From an uncultured Prevotella sp. (GTDB lineage: Bacteria; Bacteroidota; Bacteroidia; Bacteroidales; Bacteroidaceae), in NCBI GenBank assembly GCA_902477645.1, contig CABSIA010000037.1, positions 1 through 21,343 of the forward strand: a DNA stretch of 21,343 bases. The letters are read 5' to 3'. Within the stretch, counting starts at the first letter, position 1. The number at the start of each line of letters is the position of its first letter. The translations under genes were made by a program, and so were the position numbers. Positions 1 to 7,128 of this stretch are shown here, piece by piece. The notes beneath the pieces are model-generated. The model had not been told where the DNA came from, ran no database searches, and saw nothing but the letters and a program-made list of their open reading frames with translations.

Positions 1-392
1 GTTGCGGCAATGGCGAGTACAAAACCACCAAGGAAGAGAATAATTGTAGGGTCGGCAAAACATGCCATGATACCCACAGAGTCGAGCAGCTGCCCGTATT
101 CGTCGCCATTGCCCTGAAGGAACTTAAACGACGAGTTGGACACGCAGAACAGCAGTACGAAAATAATCGTAACAGACGTTGCCCACGCCGGAATTGCCTC
201 TGTGAGCCACAGAAGCACTGCCATGACGAAGATAGCTATGACACGTTGCTGAACTACAGTGAGTCCCTCAATGCCAAACACATGGCTTGGCAAATTCCAC
301 ACAATAATTGTCAGGATAGCGGTAATGGCAAACATCACGAATTTCCTGACGTTGAAGTCACCCGATAGGACTTCTTTCAGTTTTTCTTGCAT
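1..392 (-). CDS. SLC13/DASS-family anion:sodium symporter, N-terminal part (runs off left edge)
   Basis: The reading frame opens with ATG at 392-390 and stays open to the window edge, giving 130 residues of the N-terminus (MQEKLKEVLSGDFNVRKFVM...). After a short charged, cytosolic-looking start there are hydrophobic segments at about residues 17-34, 50-67, 70-84 and from 116 on. The stretch LWLTEAIPAWATS at about 61-73 is the early signature of divalent anion:sodium symporters, which import sulfate or dicarboxylates across the inner membrane using Na+. The substrate cannot be told from this part. The start is supported by a good minus-strand promoter at 566-597, which leaves a leader of roughly 165 nt. 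The family call rests on the WLTE.IP motif and the membrane pattern; a related ion transporter is the alternative. Confidence 0.72.
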   Translation of the reverse strand, partial: MQEKLKEVLSGDFNVRKFVMFAITAILTIIVWNLPSHVFGIEGLTVVQQRVIAIFVMAVLLWLTEAIPAWATSVTIIFVLLFCVSNSSFKFLQGNGDEYGQLLDSVGIMACFADPTIILFLGGFVLAIAA

Positions 393-729
393 AACTTATT
401 TTGATTTTTGGGGCTTACTCCTTTTCCGTTTCCGCCGTGAGGCGAATTGTCGCAACAGAGAGGCTCAGCCGTTTTTATTATTTAAGTTTCATCATCACAT
501 CCTCATTCCATCACCTTTTCTGCCTATTGCAGAGGTTAGGAAAAGGGGAAAAAACAAATTTGGATGCAAAAGTACCATTTTTTTTCTGAACACACAACGG
601 AATAGTGTTTTTTTATGCCTACATTTATCATAAGTGTCGCTTTGCCAGCCCAGCTTTTGTGCCCAACCTCCTGTAAACTTGATTTAATGTGAAAAGAGCC
701 ATGCAAAAAAATGCCGCATGATGCACAGA
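393..729. other. Non-coding stretch: symporter leader and spacer
   Basis: No convincing gene is present. Positions 393-560 would be the transcribed leader of the minus-strand symporter. They include the plus-strand hairpin CGCC-GTGA-GGCG at 433-444, whose core recurs in the pheS terminator at 9372-9385. From 598 to 729 I see only AT-rich sequence with no clear gene or signal. Confidence 0.5.
566..597 (-). promoter_or_regulatory. Bacteroidetes-type promoter for the symporter gene
   Basis: On the minus strand TACTTTTGC (574-566) matches the -7 consensus TAnnTTTGC, and a TTG (597-595) lies 20 nt upstream, the usual distance for a -33 element. Transcription would start near 560 and run into the symporter gene, leaving a leader of about 165 nt. 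Confidence 0.6.
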
Positions 730-792
730 CCATCGCAGCAGCTTGCGATGGCTTATGCAACCGCTTGCGATGGCCATCGCAAGCGGTTGCAT
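730..792. repeat. Tandem palindromes built on the word CTTGCGATGG
   Basis: Two hairpins lie side by side. Positions 730-751 form CCATCGCA-GCAGCT-TGCGATGG (8 bp arms, 6 nt between). Positions 755-792 are a perfect 38 bp palindrome with half-site ATGCAACCGCTTGCGATGG and no spacer. The same words recur in the large hairpin at 20941-21030, so this is a dispersed palindrome family rather than one local terminator. It lies about 107 bp downstream of the stop of the gene remnant at 899-1033 on the minus strand, so it may mark the 3' end of that lost gene. From 793 to 898 I see nothing further. Confidence 0.85.
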
Positions 793-898
793 TTTTCAGC
801 GGTATATGAAACTGTTTTTTTAGATTTTAAGGTAGGTTCTACAAATTCTCACCGAAAATCAAAAAGAATTATGATGGCTTTCGTTTTACCGTCTTTTT

Positions 899-1033
899 CT
901 ATTTTCTAATAACTTTACACACGGATCCGTCTTTGCGGTAAACTATGTTCAGCCCTTTCTGTGGAGTGCCGTCAAGCGTATAGTATGAAAGAGCCGCATT
1001 CAAGAATACAAAATATATTTGCATTCTCTTCGC
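899..1033 (-). pseudogene. 3' remnant of a secreted-protein gene (conserved C-terminal tail)
   Basis: On the minus strand a frame open from 1033 ends at TAG 901-899 and reads ...LNAALSYYTLDGTPQKGLNI...VCKVIRK. This resembles the C-terminal tail of many large secreted or surface proteins in Prevotella and relatives, of the form YY-D-L-x-G-(R)-x..P-KGL.I(V)-..DG...KVI.K, used in outer-membrane sorting or anchoring. The frame is closed by TAA at 1036-1034, and the riboswitch and btuB occupy the place where the rest of the gene should be. It therefore looks like the last ~35 codons of a gene whose body was deleted. A 42-codon gene starting at ATG 1024 is possible but unlikely because it has no signal peptide. 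The call rests on motif resemblance alone. Confidence 0.5.
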
Positions 1034-1051
1034 TTAATCAAAATTTTGCAC

Positions 1052-1060
1052 TATCTTTGC
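1052..1060 (+). promoter_or_regulatory. Probable -7 element of the btu operon promoter
   Basis: TATCTTTGC matches the Bacteroidetes -7 consensus TAnnTTTGC and sits just upstream of the riboswitch. The -33 region near 1030 is poor, so the exact promoter is less certain than the -7 match. The start of transcription would be near 1066. Confidence 0.55.
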
Positions 1061-1114
1061 AGCGTAAATGGTTCTTGATGTCAAGAGTCGGACTGCAAAT
1101 ACGCTTCAAATTGA

Positions 1115-1275
1115 GAAAGAGGCAATGCGGTCTTAATAGGGAACAGGGTGAAAATCCCTGACAGTCCCGCTGCTGTAAGCGGCATTATGACCAACGGAGA
1201 CATAGCCACTGGACTAACAAGTCTGGGAAGGCTTCCGATGGTGCCGCAAGTCAGAATACCTGCCATTTTCGCATA
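1115..1275 (+). ncRNA. Cobalamin (B12) riboswitch
   Basis: The sequence carries the conserved blocks of the cobalamin riboswitch in order: TTAATAGGGAA at 1133-1143, GGGTGAAAATCCCTGACAG at 1146-1164, CCGCTGCTGTAAGC at 1167-1180, AGCCACTGG at 1204-1212, TGGGAAGGC at 1223-1231, and the terminal B12 box GTCAGAATACCTGCC at 1250-1264. The 5' GGCA at 1121-1124 can close on TGCC at 1261-1264. The aptamer binds cobalamin and would lower expression of the downstream uptake operon when B12 is plentiful. Exact boundaries are approximate. Confidence 0.95.
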
Positions 1276-1323
1276 GGACACGACGTTTTCAATGTTGTCC
1301 TGACAAAGAGAATTCCGTTTCTC
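1275..1323 (+). promoter_or_regulatory. Probable riboswitch expression platform hairpins
   Basis: Between the aptamer and the btuB start are two stems. AGGACA 1275-1280 pairs with TGTCCT 1296-1301, continued inside by ACGTT 1283-1287 with AATGT 1291-1295. GAGAA 1308-1312 pairs with TTCTC 1319-1323. No T-run follows either stem, so control of translation start (the second stem ends 8 nt before ATG 1332) is more likely than transcription termination. This is inferred from base pairing only. Confidence 0.45.
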
Positions 1324-1331
1324 GAGGAAGA

Positions 1332-3296
1332 ATGAGGAAGACCGCAATTATCATAATCTGCCTGTCTGCACTGGGCTTTAACAAAGCACTGCCGCAGAGC
1401 GACTCCATCTCTCTTAAAGAGGTGGAAGTCAAAGCTTTATACAACAACCACGGTATAAAAAGCTCAACACCCGTACAGACTATATCTGCCGAGCGGATGC
1501 AGAAACTCGGCATAGGCTCGATGGCTGAGGCTCTGAGACATATTTCGGGAATTACCGTCCGCGACTATGGTGGCGCAGGCGGCATGAAGACTGTATCGGT
1601 AAGGGGCATAGGCGCCCGCCACACGGCCGTGGTTTACGACGGTATGGCGGTAAGCGACTGTCAGACGGGCGAGATAGACCTGTCACGTTTCGACACTGAG
1701 AACATGAGTGCCATGTCGCTCATAATTGGCGATGCCGACGATATTTTCGTTCCGGCACGCAATGCCCAGCCGGCGGCTACCATAAACATCTCTACCCTAT
1801 CCGACTCCACTTTCCTCCGCACAAAAATCACAACAGGCTCATGGGGAACCGTATCGCCAAGCATCTGGGGAGCAGCAAAGGCTGAAAACGCCATCATTAA
1901 TTTCTCAACGGCATACACTCACTCCGACAACAACTATCCGTTCCGCCTACGGAACGTAAGCCTCGTAACCAAAGAGCGACGGCACAACAGCCGCATGGAT
2001 GCGGGAAGATTTGAGGCGGCAGTCCGATGGAAACCCACTGCCGCAACCACGGTAGAGGGCAAGGCTTACTATTACGACAACAACCGCCAGCTGCCAGGAA
2101 TTGTACACCTGTACACCCACGACAACAATGAGCGCCTGCATGAGCAAAATGCTTTTGCACAGGTACTTGTGCGCACAGCAATAAGTCCGTCGCTGCTTTG
2201 GCAGGCATCGGCAAAATCGGCCTGGGCATCGGCAAAATATAAGATTGACGAGGCTAACGGCAGCGTCACAAGTCAAAACTATTGGCAGCGCGAATACTAC
2301 GCATCGACAGCTCTGCTGTTTTCGCCCGTAGGGAATATTTCGGCAGACTATTCGGCAGATCTCGCACACAACAATCTGAATACAACTCTGCCGACTTGGG
2401 ACCACCCAAACCGAAACACCCTTTGGCAGTCTATTGCGCTGAAATACGCCTCCACACGCCTCACGGCTGTGGCAAAGCTTCTGTCGGTTGACTGCTGGGA
2501 CGACAGCGGAAACGAAAGCGTTAAAAACAAACACACTCACCGCTTTTGTCCATCAGCAAGCATTTCCTGCCATCTGCTGCCGAGCCACATCATGGCGAGG
2601 GCGTCGTGGAAATCCACTTTCCGAATGCCGTCGTTCAACGAGCTGTATTTTTACCACATCGGCACCACCGACCTCAAGCCCGAGCGCACATCACAATGTA
2701 ACATCGGCTTTGTGGCCGAGGAGAATATGAAAACATGCATCGGCAGACTCAACGCCACAATCTCCGCAGACGCATACATAGCCGATGTTGATGACAAAAT
2801 TGTAGCCATACCGTTCAACATGTTCATCTGGCGTATGATGAACCTCGCCAAGGTGCGGACAACGGGCATAGATGTGAATGCCGACTTTTCTCTTGAACTG
2901 AGCAACAGACACTCACTTGCCCTAAGCGCAAACTACACACTGCAAAAAGCGCAGAACAGAAGCAATCCGGCATCGGAAAACTATAAAAACCAGATTGTAT
3001 ACACACCGGAAAACACCTTTGCCGCTACGCTGATGTGGCATAATCCGTGGGCAGACATAGCATGGACGATAGACGGCATGGACGAGCGCTGGACCACCAA
3101 CGAGCACAGCAAGGGAACAAGAATTGCAGGGTTTGCGGAAATGGACATAAACATCAGAAAAGCCCTCATTATTGGCAAAAACAAAATTACGCTCTCGGCG
3201 GCAATGCTGAACATTACGGATAAGCAATACGACATAGTGGCCCACTATCCCATGCCGGGAAGAAGCTGGAGGATTGGGGCTGAACTTGAATTGTAA
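1332..3296 (+). CDS. btuB: TonB-dependent outer-membrane receptor for vitamin B12 (BtuB)
   Basis: This 654-residue protein starts with a signal peptide (MRKTAIIIICLSALGF, cleavage near residue 20). A TonB-box-like stretch, ISLKEVEVKA, lies at 26-35, and a plug domain at about 43-155 contains MAEALRHISGITVRDYGG and VSVRGIGARHTAVVYDGM. The rest is beta-barrel, with GTTDLKPERTSQCNIGF typical of the barrel and a C-terminal aromatic/leucine strand (SWRIGAELEL). There is no N-terminal carboxypeptidase-like domain, so it is a small BtuB/siderophore-type receptor rather than a SusC protein. The cobalamin riboswitch directly upstream and the BtuG, BtuF, BtuC and adenosyltransferase genes downstream point to cobalamin or related corrinoids as substrate. 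Transport across the outer membrane would be driven by TonB-ExbBD. Confidence 0.92.
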   Translation: MRKTAIIIICLSALGFNKALPQSDSISLKEVEVKALYNNHGIKSSTPVQTISAERMQKLGIGSMAEALRHISGITVRDYGGAGGMKTVSVRGIGARHTAVVYDGMAVSDCQTGEIDLSRFDTENMSAMSLIIGDADDIFVPARNAQPAATINISTLSDSTFLRTKITTGSWGTVSPSIWGAAKAENAIINFSTAYTHSDNNYPFRLRNVSLVTKERRHNSRMDAGRFEAAVRWKPTAATTVEGKAYYYDNNRQLPGIVHLYTHDNNERLHEQNAFAQVLVRTAISPSLLWQASAKSAWASAKYKIDEANGSVTSQNYWQREYYASTALLFSPVGNISADYSADLAHNNLNTTLPTWDHPNRNTLWQSIALKYASTRLTAVAKLLSVDCWDDSGNESVKNKHTHRFCPSASISCHLLPSHIMARASWKSTFRMPSFNELYFYHIGTTDLKPERTSQCNIGFVAEENMKTCIGRLNATISADAYIADVDDKIVAIPFNMFIWRMMNLAKVRTTGIDVNADFSLELSNRHSLALSANYTLQKAQNRSNPASENYKNQIVYTPENTFAATLMWHNPWADIAWTIDGMDERWTTNEHSKGTRIAGFAEMDINIRKALIIGKNKITLSAAMLNITDKQYDIVAHYPMPGRSWRIGAELEL

Positions 3297-3317
3297 ACAA
3301 ACAAAAATAAAAACAAA

Positions 3318-4433
3318 ATGAAAAAAATTATTTTATCAATCGCTGTGCTTATGGCAGCAACAGTTACTCTGACATCGTGCGATGATGACGATGACGACAA
3401 CAACCCGTTAAATCCAGACCCGATTGAGACTTTGGTGCTCGATGGTGTGTATGTAATCAACGAGGGGAGCTATTATTCGCAAATCAACGGCTCGCTCGAT
3501 TTTCTTGCTTACAATGGCGAGACTGAGACCTACACCATGAACCGCAATATTTTCGATGCCGCAAACGGACGCTCGCTTGGCGGCACCCCCAATCATGGCG
3601 CTTTGTTCGGCGACTCCATTCTCTGCATAGCCGTACATGAGGAGAACCGGGTGGAATTTGTAAATACCAAGACTAAAAAGGCATACGAGCCCGTCACCAT
3701 ATCACAGCCACGCGAGATAGCCGTAAGCAACGAGTTGGGCTGCATATTTGTGACATCTTACGCAGGAAAAGTCTCTAAAATAGATATGAGCACACGCAGC
3801 GTAATTACAGAAAGCGAACAGATAAAGGGCAATCTTGAAGGAATTGCCTTCAGCGGCAACAATCTGTATGTATGCACAGGTTGGAATTCAGACTACACCT
3901 ACAACAATGAGGTGGTTATGCTGAAAGCCTCTACAATGGAACAAATTGCGACAAAAACGGTTATTGAGAACCCGACACAGGTGATAGCAACCAACCGTGG
4001 CCTCTTCGTATTGAGCATGGGCAACTATGGCGATGTTAAAGCTACGGTCCAGTGCATGAAGAACGGTGAGATTACAGAAATTGGCAACGCCACTATGATG
4101 GCTTACAATGCTACAAACGAAAAACTCTACATGATAAACGCACCATACGGAGCCGCTCCCGAATACAAGGTGTACGATGCCGCCAATGGAACAACGGCGA
4201 CATTCCTCACACAGCCAGACATATTCCTGCCTTACGCCATTGCCACAAACGATTTTACTGGCGAGGTGTATATCACATCGCTTTCAGAGAGCACAGACTA
4301 CCCAGGCTCGGCAAGCTATACAACAGACGGAACCATATACCGCTATTCTGACAAGGGAATTTTGACAGGCTCATATCCTTGCGGAGTTTGCCCCGGCACC
4401 ATTGTTTGCGGCGCACACATAGAAAACAAATAA
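3318..4433 (+). CDS. btuG: BtuG-like surface lipoprotein (beta-propeller, DUF5074/YncE type)
   Basis: This 371-residue lipoprotein has a signal peptide MKKIILSIAVLMAATVTLTS and lipidated Cys21, followed at once by six aspartates (22-27). That acidic run is the Bacteroidetes export signal for display on the outer face of the outer membrane. The mature part is made of repeating beta-propeller blades (for example VYVINEGSYYSQINGSLDF, GCIFVTSYAGKVSKIDMSTR and LYVCTGWNSDYTYNNEVVML). In Bacteroides, BtuG is a seven-bladed propeller lipoprotein that binds B12 very tightly and sits over BtuB. The same fold, length and place next to btuB support that role here. It begins 21 bp after btuB and its stop overlaps the next start. 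The corrinoid-binding residues were not checked, so the function is inferred from family and context. Confidence 0.8.
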   Translation: MKKIILSIAVLMAATVTLTSCDDDDDDNNPLNPDPIETLVLDGVYVINEGSYYSQINGSLDFLAYNGETETYTMNRNIFDAANGRSLGGTPNHGALFGDSILCIAVHEENRVEFVNTKTKKAYEPVTISQPREIAVSNELGCIFVTSYAGKVSKIDMSTRSVITESEQIKGNLEGIAFSGNNLYVCTGWNSDYTYNNEVVMLKASTMEQIATKTVIENPTQVIATNRGLFVLSMGNYGDVKATVQCMKNGEITEIGNATMMAYNATNEKLYMINAPYGAAPEYKVYDAANGTTATFLTQPDIFLPYAIATNDFTGEVYITSLSESTDYPGSASYTTDGTIYRYSDKGILTGSYPCGVCPGTIVCGAHIENK

Positions 4434-5548
4434 TGAAACTGACAAAACGTATTTTTCTAACCTTAACCTTCGTATCGTCACTTCTGCTGCAGGGATGCCA
4501 CCAACAGAGCACCCCCGTGGCAGAGGGTGGCGATACCATCAAGCTGAAATATGCGACTCTGCTTACCATGGTGCGCTACGGCGACTATACCGAGGTGACA
4601 ATTGCCGACCCGTGGAATGAGGGCAAGGCATTGCAGAGACTGCGGATAGAGAAAAAATACCATAGGGCACTGGTGTTTACTACTGTTCACTGCCAGCTGA
4701 TGGAGTATCTTGGATGCGGCGGCAGCATTGCAGGTGTCTGCGACCTGAAATATATAAATATCGACAACATCAGAGAACGCTCGTCAGCCAACTACCACGA
4801 CACCACAAACGGCAGCCTGCCTGCCATTGTGGACTGCGGAAACGCAATGGCGCCAAACATTGAGAAAATTACCGCTCTGAAACCCGACATAATGATTTTA
4901 AGCCCGTTTGAAGGCGGAAACAACATGTCGAAATACAAAAATACGGACATCACGATGGTTTATGCAGCCGAATACATGGAGCCGACGCCATTGGCAAGGG
5001 CTGAGTGGATGAAGCTGTACGGTCTGCTGTTCGGATGCGAGAAGGCCGCCGACAGCCTGTTCTGCATAGTTGACAGCACATACAACTTGCTGAAGAAACA
5101 GGCAATAAAACTGCCAAAAGGACGTTCTATTCTGACAGAGCGCAAGACCGGAGCAACATGGTATTGTCCCGGAGGCAAGAGCACTGTAGCACAGATGATT
5201 GCTGATGCCAACGGACAATATGCGTTCGCCGGCGACAACCACAGCGGAAGTCTGGCATTGCCGTTTGAACAGGTTTTTGTAAAAGCTGGCAATTCTGATA
5301 TTTGGGCTTTCAAATACGAGGCTGAGCAACCACTGTCACGCTCACAGCTGCTGACGGAATTTCACGGATATGCAGGTCTGAAAGCCATGCAGACAGGTGA
5401 GGTATATCAGTGCAATGCCGCACAGACCACAATTTTCGAGGAAACCGGTTTCCGCCCCGACTTGCTGCTCCGTGAGTTTATCATTCTTTTACATCCCGAG
5501 ACTGACTTCGGAGAGCTGAGATACTATAAACGGAGTTTGAATCCATAA
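4433..5548 (+). CDS. btuF: B12-type ABC transporter substrate-binding lipoprotein (BtuF)
   Basis: I start this gene at ATG 4433, which overlaps the btuG stop (TAATG). An in-frame ATG at 4379 would add 18 non-hydrophobic residues in front of a good lipoprotein signal (MKLTKRIFLTLTFVSSLLLQ-GC, Cys22). The product is then 371 residues. Its body shows the two-lobed FecB/BtuF periplasmic-binding pattern: LVFTTVHCQLMEYLGCGGSIAGVCDLKY early, IEKITALKPDIMILSP in the first lobe, and RSILTERKTGATWYCPGGKS opening the second. It would carry corrinoid from BtuB across the periplasm to the inner-membrane permease encoded next. Siderophore-binding proteins share the fold; the riboswitch and neighbours favour B12. 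Confidence 0.88.
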   Translation: MKLTKRIFLTLTFVSSLLLQGCHQQSTPVAEGGDTIKLKYATLLTMVRYGDYTEVTIADPWNEGKALQRLRIEKKYHRALVFTTVHCQLMEYLGCGGSIAGVCDLKYINIDNIRERSSANYHDTTNGSLPAIVDCGNAMAPNIEKITALKPDIMILSPFEGGNNMSKYKNTDITMVYAAEYMEPTPLARAEWMKLYGLLFGCEKAADSLFCIVDSTYNLLKKQAIKLPKGRSILTERKTGATWYCPGGKSTVAQMIADANGQYAFAGDNHSGSLALPFEQVFVKAGNSDIWAFKYEAEQPLSRSQLLTEFHGYAGLKAMQTGEVYQCNAAQTTIFEETGFRPDLLLREFIILLHPETDFGELRYYKRSLNP

Positions 5549-5566
5549 CATCAATTTCATCCGACT

Positions 5567-6565
5567 ATGCGCAAGTCATTATGCTTGATCATCATTTTAT
5601 TGTCGCTCTTCGCATTGAACATTTTCTGCGGCAGCATCCATATTCCGTCATCTGAAGTTGCAGAAATTCTGAAATCTGCCATTTGCGGAGAAGAGGCCGA
5701 TGAAACTTTTTCCTACATCGTTCTGCAAAGCCGGTTGCCACAGGCTATTGTGGCATTGCTGTGCGGAGCATCGCTTTCGGTGGCAGGACTGCTGTTACAA
5801 ACGGCATTCCGCAATCCTCTCGCCGGTCCGTCGGTTTTCGGAATCACGAGCGGCTCCAGTCTTGCCGTGGCAATAATAACACTCGCACTGGGTGGAGGTG
5901 CGGCGGCAACAGGCGGACAGCTAACAACGGTGGCGGCGGCTTTCGTAGGAGCCATCATCGTTACGGGGATTATTCTTGCCGCCTCTACCGTCGTAAGGTC
6001 AAATGTGATGTTGCTGATAGTTGGAATTATGATTGGCTACATAGCATCGAGCGCAATAACTCTTCTAAACTATTTTGCATCAGAAGACGGCATCAGGAAC
6101 TATCTTCTGTGGGGAATGGGCGATTTCAGCTCGGTTTCCATCAAACAGCTTCCACTTTTCTCCTTGTTGTCGGTTGTCGGCATTATCTGCTCACTACTTT
6201 TGACAAAACCACTCAATGCCATGCTGCTCGGCGACAGATATGCCGAAAGTCTTGGAGTGAATATCCGAAGCGTGCGAAACAAACTGCTCGTCACGACCGG
6301 ACTTCTGACGGCTGTATCAACGGCTTATTGCGGCCCGATAGCTTTCATAGGTCTTGCCGTGCCACACATAGCCCGGCTCCTGACCCACACAGACAACCAC
6401 CGGCGGCTGCTTCCGGCAACAATTCTCTGCGGCGCAATGGTCTCGCTGCTTTGCAATCTGCTGACTACGCTGCCGCCCAACGGCACCCTGCTGCCACTGA
6501 ACGCAATAACACCGATAATAGGCGCACCAATAATAATCTACGTGATAATAAGCAAAAAAAGATAA
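5567..6565 (+). CDS. btuC: FecCD-family ABC permease for cobalamin (BtuC)
   Basis: This 332-residue protein is strongly hydrophobic throughout, consistent with the roughly ten membrane helices of the BtuC/FecCD family. Signature stretches are SRLPQAIVALLCGASLSVAG (about 51-70), QTAFRNPLAGPSVFGITSGS (about 74-93), LLWGMGDFSSVS near the middle and CGPIAFIGLAVPHIARLLT, the cytoplasmic coupling region that contacts the ATPase. It forms the inner-membrane pore, normally as a dimer with two ATP-binding subunits. It lies 18 bp after btuF. No ATP-binding protein follows: the next gene, 5 bp on, is an adenosyltransferase, so the partner ATPase must come from elsewhere. Confidence 0.92.
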   Translation: MRKSLCLIIILLSLFALNIFCGSIHIPSSEVAEILKSAICGEEADETFSYIVLQSRLPQAIVALLCGASLSVAGLLLQTAFRNPLAGPSVFGITSGSSLAVAIITLALGGGAAATGGQLTTVAAAFVGAIIVTGIILAASTVVRSNVMLLIVGIMIGYIASSAITLLNYFASEDGIRNYLLWGMGDFSSVSIKQLPLFSLLSVVGIICSLLLTKPLNAMLLGDRYAESLGVNIRSVRNKLLVTTGLLTAVSTAYCGPIAFIGLAVPHIARLLTHTDNHRRLLPATILCGAMVSLLCNLLTTLPPNGTLLPLNAITPIIGAPIIIYVIISKKR

Positions 6566-6570
6566 CTTAA

Positions 6571-7065
6571 ATGAGCAGAATATTTACAAAAACAGGCGAT
6601 GAGGGCATGACGAGACTTGCCGACGGAACCCAAGTACAGAAAACCGATATAAGAATAGAGGCTAACGGATGCCTTGATGAACTAAATGCCACATTGGGAA
6701 TGGCAAAAGCATTAATAAAAGAAACCGACACACCATTGGTTGCTACAATAGAACGCATCCAGAACAACCTTATGGACATTATGGCTGTAGTCGCAGGCTG
6801 CCAGAAAGACTGTTCCATTTTCGAAGAGGAAACAAACTTGATGGAAAGTATTATGAGAACCTCGAAAACGCCATTTAATTTCGTTCTGCCAGGACAAAAC
6901 ACAGAAAACGCAATATTACACACCGCACGTGCAAAAGCGCGCACATGCGAGCGCAGACTATGGGAAGTTGACACCACATACAACATTCCACACACGATAC
7001 TCGTATATATTAACCGACTTAGCGACTATCTGTTTTTTCTGGCAGAGAAAAATCAGCACGGCTAA
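6571..7065 (+). CDS. Cob(I)alamin adenosyltransferase, PduO type
   Basis: This 164-residue protein has the family's motifs in order: an ATP-binding N-terminus FTKTGDEGMTRLADGTQV (5-22) with K24 and D26, LDELNATLGMAKA (about 35-47), FVLPGQNTENAILHTARAKA with the R..R..ER core, and YINRLSDYLFFLAEKN near the C-terminus. The enzyme transfers the adenosyl group of ATP to cob(I)alamin, giving coenzyme B12 in the cytosol. It starts 5 bp after btuC and is the last gene of the riboswitch-controlled operon, so uptake and adenosylation are coupled. The symbol is left empty because pduO, cobO and btuR are used inconsistently for this family; the family itself is clear. Confidence 0.93.
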   Translation: MSRIFTKTGDEGMTRLADGTQVQKTDIRIEANGCLDELNATLGMAKALIKETDTPLVATIERIQNNLMDIMAVVAGCQKDCSIFEEETNLMESIMRTSKTPFNFVLPGQNTENAILHTARAKARTCERRLWEVDTTYNIPHTILVYINRLSDYLFFLAEKNQHG

Positions 7066-7079
7066 TTGAGGATTATAAA

Positions 7080-7109
7080 AAAGTGTATCCGATAAAACAG
7101 ATACACTTT
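7080..7109. terminator. Bidirectional terminator between btu operon and rhamnosidase
   Basis: AAAGTGTATC (7080-7089) pairs perfectly with GATACACTTT (7100-7109), with a 10 nt loop. An A-run precedes it and a T-rich tail follows, so it can act on both convergent transcription units. Confidence 0.8.
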
Positions 7110-7128
7110 AAACTTTAAACATTAATCT

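Noticed and set aside
478..495. Five-codon open frame MMKLK in the symporter leader (minus strand)
   Set aside because: It could be an attenuation leader peptide, but it is too short to distinguish from chance and no competing terminator hairpins were found.
730..792. Possible CRISPR-like repeats
   Set aside because: The units are palindromes in alternating orientation without regular spacers, and no cas gene is present.
5761..6570. Plus-strand 269-codon frame overlapping btuC
   Set aside because: It overlaps the btuC membrane protein in another frame. Its translation is rich in Arg, Asn and Ser with no recognisable domain.
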